NCBI GenBank assembly: GCA_900752305.1 | Contig: CAADUV010000331.1 | Location: forward strand, 1 to 8,372 | Direction of reading: 5' to 3' | Source of the DNA: an uncultured Oscillospiraceae bacterium | GTDB lineage: Bacteria; Bacillota; Clostridia; Oscillospirales; Oscillospiraceae | DNA length: 8,372 nt | Program-made: the position numbers and the translations under genes | In this document: piece by piece, positions 1-6,228 of the stretch | Layout: each line of letters starts with the position of its first letter | Position numbering within the stretch: position 1 is the stretch's first letter | The notes under the pieces: generated by a model | What the model was told of the DNA's origin: nothing | The model's input: the letters and a program-made list of their open reading frames with translations, nothing else | Databases searched by the model: none

Positions 1-124
1 CCAGCCGGTCGTCCAGGAAGTTCCGGTATTCCTCCGCCTGCTGGGCGATGGCCTGGGGGGTCCAGGTGGGGTGGTCGAGGGTGAGAAGATGTTCCAATTC
101 CTGGTTGGAAATGGTGTGCAGCAT
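1..124 (-). CDS. 5' portion of an unrecognised divergent gene (partial, runs off left edge)
   Basis: Reading the - strand from an ATG at 124-122 gives 41 open codons that continue past base 1. The protein begins MLHTISNQELEHLLTLDHPT and goes on with a Gln/Ala/Glu-rich, probably helical stretch. The start is supported by a strong ribosome binding site (AAGGAGG, complement of 134-140) nine bases upstream and by a promoter at 161-189 on the same strand. Codon use is GC-rich like the + strand genes. I do not recognise the family from this fragment. It is divergent from the HTH/Hsp70 operon, and its promoter resembles that of the operon, so it may be co-regulated. Confidence is good that a gene starts here; function is unknown. 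Confidence 0.75.
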   Translation of the reverse strand, partial: MLHTISNQELEHLLTLDHPTWTPQAIAQQAEEYRNFLDDRL

Positions 125-133
125 GGCGCGTTT

Positions 134-140
134 CCTCCTT
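134..140 (-). promoter_or_regulatory. Ribosome binding site of the left gene
   Basis: AAGGAGG on the - strand, nine bases before the ATG at 124. It fixes the start codon of the otherwise short partial gene at 1-124. Confidence 0.75.
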
Positions 141-160
141 TTCGCGGTTCTGTGTTATCC

Positions 161-189
161 AATATAGCAAATCAGCGGGGAGATGACAA
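161..189 (-). promoter_or_regulatory. Sigma-A-like promoter for the divergent left gene
   Basis: On the - strand there is TTGTCA (complement of 184-189), a 17-bp spacer, and TATATT (complement of 161-166). A TG dinucleotide one base before the -10 box makes it an extended -10. The -10 box starts 27 bases before the AGGAGG of the left gene. A TTTCCT box (complement of 191-196) lies one base upstream of the -35 element, exactly as at the + strand promoter. Confidence 0.75.
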
Positions 190-241
190 TAGGAAACATC
201 ACAAAAACGAATAAATTTTCTTTTTCTTCACCAAACTTCAT

Positions 242-293
242 ATTTCCTCTTGCAGTTGCATCGGTTCCATGCTATAGTGACAACAGAGGAAAT
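242..293. promoter_or_regulatory. Candidate operator: 9-bp inverted repeat flanking the operon promoter
   Basis: ATTTCCTCT at 242-250 is the exact reverse complement of AGAGGAAAT at 285-293. The left arm ends in the first base of the -35 box and the right arm covers the expected transcription start. Arm centres are 43 bp apart, close to four helical turns. The first six bases of the box, TTTCCT, recur at the same position before the divergent -35 box (complement of 191-196). The natural candidate binder is the XRE-type protein encoded immediately downstream. That pairing is inference; the repeat itself is directly visible. Confidence 0.4.
250..278 (+). promoter_or_regulatory. Sigma-A-like promoter for the HTH/Hsp70 operon
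   Basis: TTGCAG (250-255), a 17-bp spacer, and TATAGT (273-278) with an extended TG at 270-271. Transcription would begin near 285, leaving a short leader before the ribosome binding site at 300-305. It is the only good promoter seen upstream of the cluster, and the later genes are too tightly packed to leave obvious room for another. An AT/T-rich stretch at 208-230 lies upstream. Confidence 0.75.
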
Positions 294-313
294 GACGACA
301 GGAGGACTATACC

Positions 314-682
314 ATGAATCAGGATATCGCACAGGAGATCATCATTTTACGAGCGAAACACGGCTGGACCCAGCAGATGCTGGCGGAGAAGCTAGGCACC
401 ACCCAGCGCACCATTGCCGCCTGGGAGTCCGGCGTCTCCAGCCCCCGGAAGACCATGCGCGTGCGCATCGCCCAGGCCTTCGGACTACCGGAGAACTACT
501 TTTTAGAGCGAGCGGAGGAGGAGCCTGCTCAAGGGCAGATAGAAAAGATCATCAAACAAATAGACGGCGTGCTCTCAGAGTCAGAGCAATTTGGCACAGA
601 GGAGGGCAAGCGGAAGATACTGAAACGCTTCCAAGAGGTGCTTTCAGAATTTCCCGCAGACGGACAAGACCTGAAAAAATAA
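314..682 (+). CDS. XRE-family helix-turn-helix transcriptional regulator, likely operon regulator
   Basis: A 122-residue protein with an N-terminal Cro/C1-type HTH. Residues 7-16 form helix 1, TQQMLAEKLG (19-28) is helix 2, and TQRTIAAWESG (30-40) is the recognition helix and following turn. SPRK (43-46) and LPENYFL (58-64) close the five-helix fold. Residues 65-122 are charged and helical without a recognisable effector domain, perhaps for dimerisation. The ATG is preceded by AGGAGG at 300-305 and sits about 30 bases after the predicted transcription start. As first gene of the cluster, 22 bp before the first Hsp70 gene with no terminator between, it probably regulates the operon and itself. 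The HTH call is firm; target and sign of regulation are inferred. Confidence 0.9.
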   Translation: MNQDIAQEIIILRAKHGWTQQMLAEKLGTTQRTIAAWESGVSSPRKTMRVRIAQAFGLPENYFLERAEEEPAQGQIEKIIKQIDGVLSESEQFGTEEGKRKILKRFQEVLSEFPADGQDLKK

Positions 683-704
683 AAGACGAGAATGGAGAGA
701 AAAC

Positions 705-2252
705 ATGGCAATCATCGGAATTGACTTTGGCAACTACAATACCTTCCCTTGCTTCATTTCGGATTTCGACCCCGGTACTCGCATGGGCGGTACGGTCCAC
801 GACCTGCTGCCCAGCGGGTTGCAGGATGGCATCCCCAGCGTGTTCTACTATTCCAAGAAGGTAGGCGTGCTCTGTGGGGAAGAGGCGGTGCGCACCCGTG
901 CGCGGCCGGCGAACAATCGCATCCGCAATCTGAAACGGCACCTGGGTGACTCCATCACCCTGGACGACCGTACCATCTCCTACGGCGAGGCCATCACCAG
1001 CGTCATCCAGCACTGCGTCCGCCGTGCCAACGAGCAGCTCCACGCCGGCTGGCAGATGACCACCAACCAGATCTCCCTGTCCTATCCCGCCTCCTATACC
1101 TCCGCCCAGCTCCAGCGGCTCATCGAGCTGGCCGAGCAGGCCACCCTGGCGGACGGCACGCCGGTGCAGGTGGTGGGCACCATCCGGGAGCCGGCGGCGG
1201 CTGCGCTGGACTATCTGGCGGAGTACGCACAGACCAAGGAGGAGACCACCGTCCTGACCTACGACCTGGGCGGCGGCACCTTCGACCTGGCCTTGGTGGC
1301 GGCCTATCCCGGCGGCCGGGAGAACCGGGAGGGCGGTATCTACTACTATGACACCATCGCCCACGGCGGTTTGTCCAACGTGGGCGGCACGGAGTTTGAC
1401 AAGGTGGTGTATCAGTTGGTGCTCTCCAAGCTGGACGTACCCTTGAAGCCGATCCATAAGAACACCCTGCAGCGTCAGGCGGAGGCCATCAAGATCGCCC
1501 TGAGCACCGATGATTATGTGGAGGAGGAGCTGTTCTACGAGGACGACTTCCTGCCCTTCCAGATCACCCAGCAGGAGTTTGAAGAAGCCGCCAGCGGACT
1601 GCTCCAGCAGACCATCGACGCCACCCGGCAGATGCTCCTGGAGCATCCCAACCAGCAGCCGGAGCTGATCCTGCTCACCGGCGGCGCCCGCAAGATGCCC
1701 ATGGTCAAGAAGGCCTTGGAGGAGGCACTGCCCCAGTTCAAGGACCGCATCATCTACTTCCGTCCCAGCCGCGCCATCGCCTACGGCGCCGCGCGCTTCG
1801 GCACGGCAGAGGTGAACCAGGACCCGGCAGGCGATACGACCATGGTGCAGCAGCGGACCGTCTTTGACCTGGGCGTCCGCTTCTATAACGGCACGGACGA
1901 CAAGGTGGGCCATATCGCCACCTACATCCCCGCAGGCACCCCCATCCCCTATGCCGGGGAGTATCATGGCTCCCGCACCCTGCATGAGAACCAGCGCTAT
2001 TCCGGGTTCGAGGTGTACGAGGCAGTGGTCTCCAACCCGGATCGGAACAACGTGTTTGAGGACTACGTTCAGATCATGGAGGTGACCGTGGATCACGGAG
2101 AAGGCGGTGTGCCTGTGGGCACGGAGAACGAGAGCCGCCTCCAGGTGGACAAGCTGGGGGTGCTGACCATTCAGGCGCGGATGAAAACAGACGATGGGAT
2201 GAAACCCGTCGAGAGTACGGTGCAGCTGACCAACCTCAGCAGCTCCGTTTGA
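705..2252 (+). CDS. Hsp70-family (DnaK-like) ATPase without lid
   Basis: A 515-residue cytosolic protein with a full Hsp70/actin-fold nucleotide-binding domain (about 1-370). Seen in order: phosphate-1 loop GIDFGNYNT (5-13), NLKRHLG (75-81) with K77 matching the catalytic lysine of DnaK, REPAAAALDY (161-170), phosphate-2 loop YDLGGGTFDLAL (186-197), VGGTEFD (226-232), and adenosine motif LLTGGARKMPMV (323-334), then RPSRAIAYGAARFG (353-366). Residues 385-515 resemble the beginning of a beta-type substrate-binding domain (IPAGTPIPYAGE, 408-419). DnaK is about 640 residues; here a helical lid has no room. In the phosphate-1 loop, DnaK's conserved GTTN is GNYN, so hydrolysis may differ. The ATG at 705 has GGAGA upstream. 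Housekeeping DnaK is unlikely because of these differences and the neighbours; it probably acts with the next two ATPase-like proteins and the GrpE-like protein. Confidence 0.9.
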   Translation: MAIIGIDFGNYNTFPCFISDFDPGTRMGGTVHDLLPSGLQDGIPSVFYYSKKVGVLCGEEAVRTRARPANNRIRNLKRHLGDSITLDDRTISYGEAITSVIQHCVRRANEQLHAGWQMTTNQISLSYPASYTSAQLQRLIELAEQATLADGTPVQVVGTIREPAAAALDYLAEYAQTKEETTVLTYDLGGGTFDLALVAAYPGGRENREGGIYYYDTIAHGGLSNVGGTEFDKVVYQLVLSKLDVPLKPIHKNTLQRQAEAIKIALSTDDYVEEELFYEDDFLPFQITQQEFEEAASGLLQQTIDATRQMLLEHPNQQPELILLTGGARKMPMVKKALEEALPQFKDRIIYFRPSRAIAYGAARFGTAEVNQDPAGDTTMVQQRTVFDLGVRFYNGTDDKVGHIATYIPAGTPIPYAGEYHGSRTLHENQRYSGFEVYEAVVSNPDRNNVFEDYVQIMEVTVDHGEGGVPVGTENESRLQVDKLGVLTIQARMKTDDGMKPVESTVQLTNLSSSV

Positions 2253-2254
2253 GT

Positions 2255-2260
2255 AGGAGA
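2255..2260 (+). promoter_or_regulatory. Ribosome binding site deciding the start of the second Hsp70-like gene
   Basis: AGGAGA six bases before the ATG at 2267. It favours that start over the in-frame TTG at 2249, which would have to use sequence inside the preceding gene. Confidence 0.65.
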
Positions 2261-2266
2261 ACCACA

Positions 2267-3883
2267 ATGAGTCAAACAGCAAAACATCGCCCCATCCTGG
2301 GGTGTGATATTGGCAACGGCTTCGGATACGTCTCCCTGCTCCAGCAGCAGGCCGGCGACCCCTTGCCCTTGCTGCCCAGCAAGTACCAGCTGTCCAATCT
2401 GGGCATGCCCACCACCGCCTATGTGACCCCGCCGGACGGCGCCCCCATCGTGGTGTTCCAGAAGGGGAAGGCGGCGGAGAAGCGGTATCAGAAGTACCCC
2501 AAGCAGCTGGTCCACGCGGTGAAGACCCGGCTGAAGGAGGGGAACATCGCCCTGCCGGAGGTGGAGAAGCCGGTGCCGGTGGCGCAGCTCTACGGCGCCA
2601 TCGCCAGAGACCTGGTGACGTTGGCGGAGGAAGAGCTGAAGAACAAGGGCATCGACCCCATCTATGACCTGGTCTTCACCTTCCCCGCCTCCTTTGCCGA
2701 CGACACCGCCATCCTGGAGCAGATGCAGCAGGCCATCCAGGCGGTCGAGCTGGACGGCCACCCCCTCCGGGTGCTGGGCCGCCTGCCGGAACCGGCGGCA
2801 GTGGCCATCGACTACCTGCACTACATGCAGCACATCGCCCCGGAGGACATCCGGCTGAAGGAGGACCGGTTCACCGTCCTGGTCTACGACCTGGGACACG
2901 GCACCTTCGACACCGCCGTAGTCACCGCCCAGAGCAAGGGCAGCCCCTACCAGCTCCACGCCAAGAACGGCCTGCCGGAGGTGGGGGGCAAGGACTTTGA
3001 CCGGCTGCTGTATGAGGAGTTCTGCCGCCAGCTGCTGGAACAGTACGACTACGCCCCCAAGAACGAGCGGGACCGGCAGAAGATCCTGCAGGCGGCCATC
3101 CAGGCCAAGTTCGAGCTGACCGATGGCGAGAACAGCGTCCAGCAGATCCTGGTGAAAGGGGAGTACCTGGAGGTAGAGGTCACCCAGGCTCGGTTTGAGG
3201 AGCTGAGTCAGCACCTGATGTTCCAGACCTTGGAGCTGGTGCAGAATGTGTTGGAGGAGAGCGAGGCCAACGGCATCACCGTCCAGGGCATCGTCCTCTC
3301 CGGCGGCGCCAGCAAGATGCCCATGGTCAAGCGCAATCTGGAAGCGCTGGTGGAAGGCGCTATGCCGGTGGTGCTCTACCGTCCCAGTGAGGCGGTGTCC
3401 TACGGCGCTGCCCGGTTCGCCTATGGCATCCAGCCGGAGGAGGAGCAGCCGGAGGAGGAGCAGACGGAAGAGACCGCTTCCACAGTGCTGCCCGTCCAGC
3501 CCAACCCGGTGTTGGAGCAGTTCACCGACTGCGGCTATGGCATCTGGATGCCGGCAGAGGGCAAGCTGGACGGCGAGGTGCGCTTCCTGGTGGGCAGCGG
3601 GGCACGGCGCCCGGCGGTGTCCCATCCGGTGACCGTGGTGAGCCAGTCCTCCCGCATGGTCATCAAGCTCTACCGCTCCCAGAGCGGCCAGGAGGCGGAC
3701 AGCGCCGCAGATGTGGCGGCGTGCCGCTCCATGCTGTGGTTCCCCTTTTCCGTGACGGCCGGGCAGCGCTATCAGGTGCGGCTCATCGTCCGGGAGGACT
3801 ACAGCGTTGTGGTGGAGCTGACGGACGAGGAAGGGAATGTGACCCAGAAGAGTACATCCGATCTGCTCAGCAAGCTGATCTAA
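2267..3883 (+). CDS. Second, divergent Hsp70-like ATPase with acidic linker and beta-rich tail
   Basis: A 538-residue Hsp70-like protein. Motifs: phosphate-1 GCDIGNGFG (12-20), HAVKTRLKEG (83-92) with K86 at the catalytic-lysine position, PEPAAVAIDY (174-183), phosphate-2 VYDLGHGTFDTAV (206-218), VGGKDFD (239-245), and adenosine motif LSGGASKMPMV (344-354), then RPSEAVSYGAARFA (372-385). An acidic linker (390-402) leads into a beta-rich tail (about 415-520) that may be a reduced substrate-binding domain; no lid follows. H211 replaces one glycine of the phosphate-2 GGG triplet, and the phosphate-1 threonines of DnaK are missing. I chose the ATG at 2267 because AGGAGA (2255-2260) lies six bases upstream; an in-frame TTG at 2249 overlaps the previous stop. 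It sits 14 bp after the first Hsp70 gene. Likely a paralogous partner of it. Confidence 0.88.
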   Translation: MSQTAKHRPILGCDIGNGFGYVSLLQQQAGDPLPLLPSKYQLSNLGMPTTAYVTPPDGAPIVVFQKGKAAEKRYQKYPKQLVHAVKTRLKEGNIALPEVEKPVPVAQLYGAIARDLVTLAEEELKNKGIDPIYDLVFTFPASFADDTAILEQMQQAIQAVELDGHPLRVLGRLPEPAAVAIDYLHYMQHIAPEDIRLKEDRFTVLVYDLGHGTFDTAVVTAQSKGSPYQLHAKNGLPEVGGKDFDRLLYEEFCRQLLEQYDYAPKNERDRQKILQAAIQAKFELTDGENSVQQILVKGEYLEVEVTQARFEELSQHLMFQTLELVQNVLEESEANGITVQGIVLSGGASKMPMVKRNLEALVEGAMPVVLYRPSEAVSYGAARFAYGIQPEEEQPEEEQTEETASTVLPVQPNPVLEQFTDCGYGIWMPAEGKLDGEVRFLVGSGARRPAVSHPVTVVSQSSRMVIKLYRSQSGQEADSAADVAACRSMLWFPFSVTAGQRYQVRLIVREDYSVVVELTDEEGNVTQKSTSDLLSKLI

Positions 3884-3898
3884 ACGGGAAAGGAACCG

Positions 3899-5245
3899 AT
3901 GATGACAATGACGACAAGAAAGCCTCCGCGCACGGCGTTGGAGGTGTACCAGGCTGGTTACCAGAACCAGCGTATGAGATGGGGAGGCTATATGCTGGCC
4001 AGCCGGGACTTCTTCCAGGAGCTGCGGCAGGCCATCTGCTACGAGTTGGAGCACGACGGCTTTTGCACCCTGGTGGATGATTTGCTGGAACATCCGCCGA
4101 GCAAAATGGACGTGGTGGCTTGCGTCGTGTTCTACGATCTGGCGAACAAATATCCTTCCGGCCAGCTGACGGATGTGAAGAACAGCTATTGTGTGCCCAA
4201 CTTGAGCATACTTGTGAGCTGGGAGGAGTGCAGTCATATGGAGTATCAGTCTGTACCCATGGACGGGGAGAAGCTGATGAATGTCCGGCGTGCCAGAGAT
4301 GTGGTGCGTGAGGGGCATCTTCGCTACTTAAAGACCCTGACCGAAGCCCAGCCCACCCGGAAGCCCCAGGAGATACCGATCACACCCGTGCCCGACCCGA
4401 AGGAGGCGGAACGCCTGCGCAAGGAGGCCGAGACCCAGGCAGCGCAGATCGTAGAAAACGCGAACCAGGAAGCAAAGCGCCTGAAAGATGAGGCGCAGCT
4501 GGAAGCGGGACGCATCAATCAGAGTGCCCAGACTGCCGCAGATACCATCCTGGCGGAAGCGCAGGCCAAGGCAGAGAACGGTGCCAAGGAGCGGGCGGAC
4601 AAGCTGGTGCAGGAGTACCTGGCTCAGGCTCAGCGGGAGATGCGTCAGGCTTGCGACGCGGATATGGAGGCCCACCTGCAGGAGACCCTCAGCCAGGCAC
4701 GCACCCTGGAGACCATCCACGGCGAGATGTGCGACAAGACCAACGCCCTGCAGGCCAACTGGATCAAGGCGTTGGACAATACCCTGGAGCAGCTCAACGC
4801 CGTTAAGGCGGACTTTTACCAGCACCTGAGCCAGTGGCAGAAGGCCCTCTACCCCAGAAAGGGGAAGGCTTTGGCGGATTGTTATTTGGAGCTGTACCGC
4901 ATTTTAAATGTGGAAAAGCTCCTCCGGGAGGAAGTGGTCTTCCAGGCCGACCAGCCCCAGGCGGGACCGTCTCCCAAAACGGTGGAGGGGCTGCACAAGC
5001 TCAACAAGACCCTGACGAAATTCCTCCGTCACTTTGAGGCGGCGCTGGATGGCTTGGGACTGTATGCCTATTTCCCCCAGCCGGGAGAACTGTTTGATGA
5101 GATGCGTCATACGCCCGAGGATGAGGATGCGGTATGTGAGGGCAAGACCATCCAGTTCTGCATCCAGCCCGGCATTGCCAAAAAATCCAGCGATGGCGGC
5201 GAGGATGACGTAGTCATTCCCGCTGAGGTGAGACTGAACCCATAG
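3899..5245 (+). CDS. Coiled-coil protein with GrpE-like C-terminal domain (candidate Hsp70 nucleotide exchange factor)
   Basis: A 448-residue soluble protein in three parts. Residues 1-150 form an unrecognised N-terminal domain. Residues 167-310 are a long Ala/Glu/Gln/Lys-rich coiled coil. Residues 325-446 resemble GrpE: LELYRILNVEKLL (330-342) matches the GrpE pattern LLPVLDNLERAL, a helix follows (361-387), then GLGLYAYFPQPGELFDEMRH (385-404) parallels the GrpE run G..PI...GE.FDP..HEAV, and IQFCIQPG (418-425) with VVIPAEVRL (438-446) parallel its closing beta strands. GrpE is usually about 200 residues, so this is much longer. GrpE dimers release ADP from Hsp70s; here the partners would be the two Hsp70-like proteins upstream. 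Start is ambiguous among ATGs at 3899, 3902 and 3908; AGGA lies at 3891-3894. The GrpE relation is by-eye, but the Hsp70 context supports it. Confidence 0.75.
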   Translation: MMTMTTRKPPRTALEVYQAGYQNQRMRWGGYMLASRDFFQELRQAICYELEHDGFCTLVDDLLEHPPSKMDVVACVVFYDLANKYPSGQLTDVKNSYCVPNLSILVSWEECSHMEYQSVPMDGEKLMNVRRARDVVREGHLRYLKTLTEAQPTRKPQEIPITPVPDPKEAERLRKEAETQAAQIVENANQEAKRLKDEAQLEAGRINQSAQTAADTILAEAQAKAENGAKERADKLVQEYLAQAQREMRQACDADMEAHLQETLSQARTLETIHGEMCDKTNALQANWIKALDNTLEQLNAVKADFYQHLSQWQKALYPRKGKALADCYLELYRILNVEKLLREEVVFQADQPQAGPSPKTVEGLHKLNKTLTKFLRHFEAALDGLGLYAYFPQPGELFDEMRHTPEDEDAVCEGKTIQFCIQPGIAKKSSDGGEDDVVIPAEVRLNP

Positions 5246-5249
5246 GAGG
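5244..5249 (+). promoter_or_regulatory. Ribosome binding site overlapping the previous stop codon
   Basis: AGGAGG at 5244-5249 shares two bases with the TAG stop at 5243-5245 and lies six bases before the ATG at 5256. This arrangement suits translational coupling of the GrpE-like protein and the Hsp70-lobe protein. Confidence 0.7.
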
Positions 5250-5255
5250 CGTATC

Positions 5256-6200
5256 ATGAGTACAACACGCTATGAAGCAGCCGCCCTCTACGACAGCAGC
5301 AGACAAAAGGCCGGTCACCCCGCCCGTTACTTGGTGCTGGACTTGGACACCGGTTCCGCCGGTGCTTGTTCCTGTGCCAAGGACGGAAAGGCGAAACTGA
5401 TCGCCGCTTGGACACTGCCGGAGGAGACCAACCTTTGGACGGCCTGGGTGGGGCGCATCCAGGAGCTGCTGGGGGCGGATTACCCCTTTGATGTGGCGTC
5501 GGAGCTGAAACGCCAGATGCCGGAGGCCAACCGCGCCTTGCACAATTACCTGACCTCTGAACGCCTGCTAGACAGCACCGCATTGACCTTCGGCGAGCGG
5601 AGCCTGACCTGTTCTCAGGTGGAGACGTCCTTTGAGACAGTGAGAGCTACGCTGGACACCTTGTTGCAGCAGGGCGAAGCGTTGGTGCCGGAGCAGGCGC
5701 GGGAGACCATGGGCATCTTCCCCCTGGGACAGGCGGCCCACTGCTTCCTGGTGGAGCACGCCATCCGCGCCCACTTCTCTGCCGACCCCTTCCTGCCCGA
5801 TGACCGGTTTGTTCTCGACGGATTCACCCAGGACAGCGCCAAAATCATCGCCCAGGGCATGGAATTGGCCGCGGCCAGCGCGGTCATCCCCCACACCGTC
5901 ACTCTGGTGCTCACCCAGGCGCCGGACGGAAAGGCAGCGGAAATCCCCCTGTTGACCAAGGGTGCACCGCCCACCCAGGTGATGCCGGAGGCCTACGTGG
6001 GCCCCATCTACATTGCCAACGGACAGCCCATCGTCCTCAAGGTGGACGATGCCCTCCGCACCGTCAAGCTGCCCTATGCCATGGCCCCCATGGACAGCGA
6101 CCTGATCGACCTGGCGGCCGGCGGGGACGGCAGTGGGGTTACCCTCAGTATCCGGTGCAGCCGGATGCCCACCCGGGTATTTACCAAGCAGTTGACGTGA
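5256..6200 (+). CDS. Truncated Hsp70-like protein: apparent second ATPase lobe plus beta domain only
   Basis: A 314-residue protein that lacks the first half of an Hsp70. By eye it aligns with the 705-2252 protein from its phosphate-2 loop onward. YLVLDLDTGSAGA (25-37) sits where VLTYDLGGGTFDLAL does. PEANRALHNYLT (89-100) matches the AEAIKIALST helix, and LTCSQVETSFETVRATLDTL (117-136) matches ITQQEFEEAASGLLQQTIDA. FPLGQAAHCFLVEHAI (155-170) sits where LLTGGARKMPMVKKAL does. Residues 213-270 (VTLVLTQ, IPLLTKGAPP) match the start of the beta domain. There is no phosphate-1 loop, catalytic lysine or EPAAAA motif, and the GGG triplet and adenosine glycines are eroded, so ATP hydrolysis is unlikely. 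It may be a pseudo-ATPase subunit or scaffold. The reading frame is clean with a strong ribosome binding site, so it is not a decaying pseudogene. Homology is a visual inference. Confidence 0.6.
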   Translation: MSTTRYEAAALYDSSRQKAGHPARYLVLDLDTGSAGACSCAKDGKAKLIAAWTLPEETNLWTAWVGRIQELLGADYPFDVASELKRQMPEANRALHNYLTSERLLDSTALTFGERSLTCSQVETSFETVRATLDTLLQQGEALVPEQARETMGIFPLGQAAHCFLVEHAIRAHFSADPFLPDDRFVLDGFTQDSAKIIAQGMELAAASAVIPHTVTLVLTQAPDGKAAEIPLLTKGAPPTQVMPEAYVGPIYIANGQPIVLKVDDALRTVKLPYAMAPMDSDLIDLAAGGDGSGVTLSIRCSRMPTRVFTKQLT

Positions 6201-6228
6201 GGCGAGTTTAGATAGAGAGGAACAGACC

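Noticed and set aside
683..704. Possible terminator or attenuator between the HTH and first Hsp70 gene
   Set aside because: The gap is only 22 bases, purine-rich and without a stem-loop.
250..864. Alternative + strand open frame across the promoter and HTH gene
   Set aside because: It starts inside the -35 region, overlaps the HTH gene in another frame, and has an Arg/His/Thr-rich composition without recognisable motifs.
2249..2266. TTG start giving six more residues on the second Hsp70-like protein
   Set aside because: The TTG overlaps the stop of the preceding gene, and the AGGAGA at 2255-2260 is placed for the ATG at 2267.
552..2282. Long open frame on the - strand opposite the first Hsp70 gene (and a similar one at 2171-4318)
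   Set aside because: They lie antisense to clear Hsp70 coding sequence, have low-complexity Gly/Leu/Val/His-rich translations, and are the kind of shadow frame expected when GC-rich codons avoid stops on the other strand. No matching domain or ribosome binding site was seen.
5348..5364. Hairpin CACCGG-TTCCG-CCGGTG
   Set aside because: Only six pairs, inside coding sequence of a GC-rich gene, with no associated T-run or site; expected by chance at this composition.
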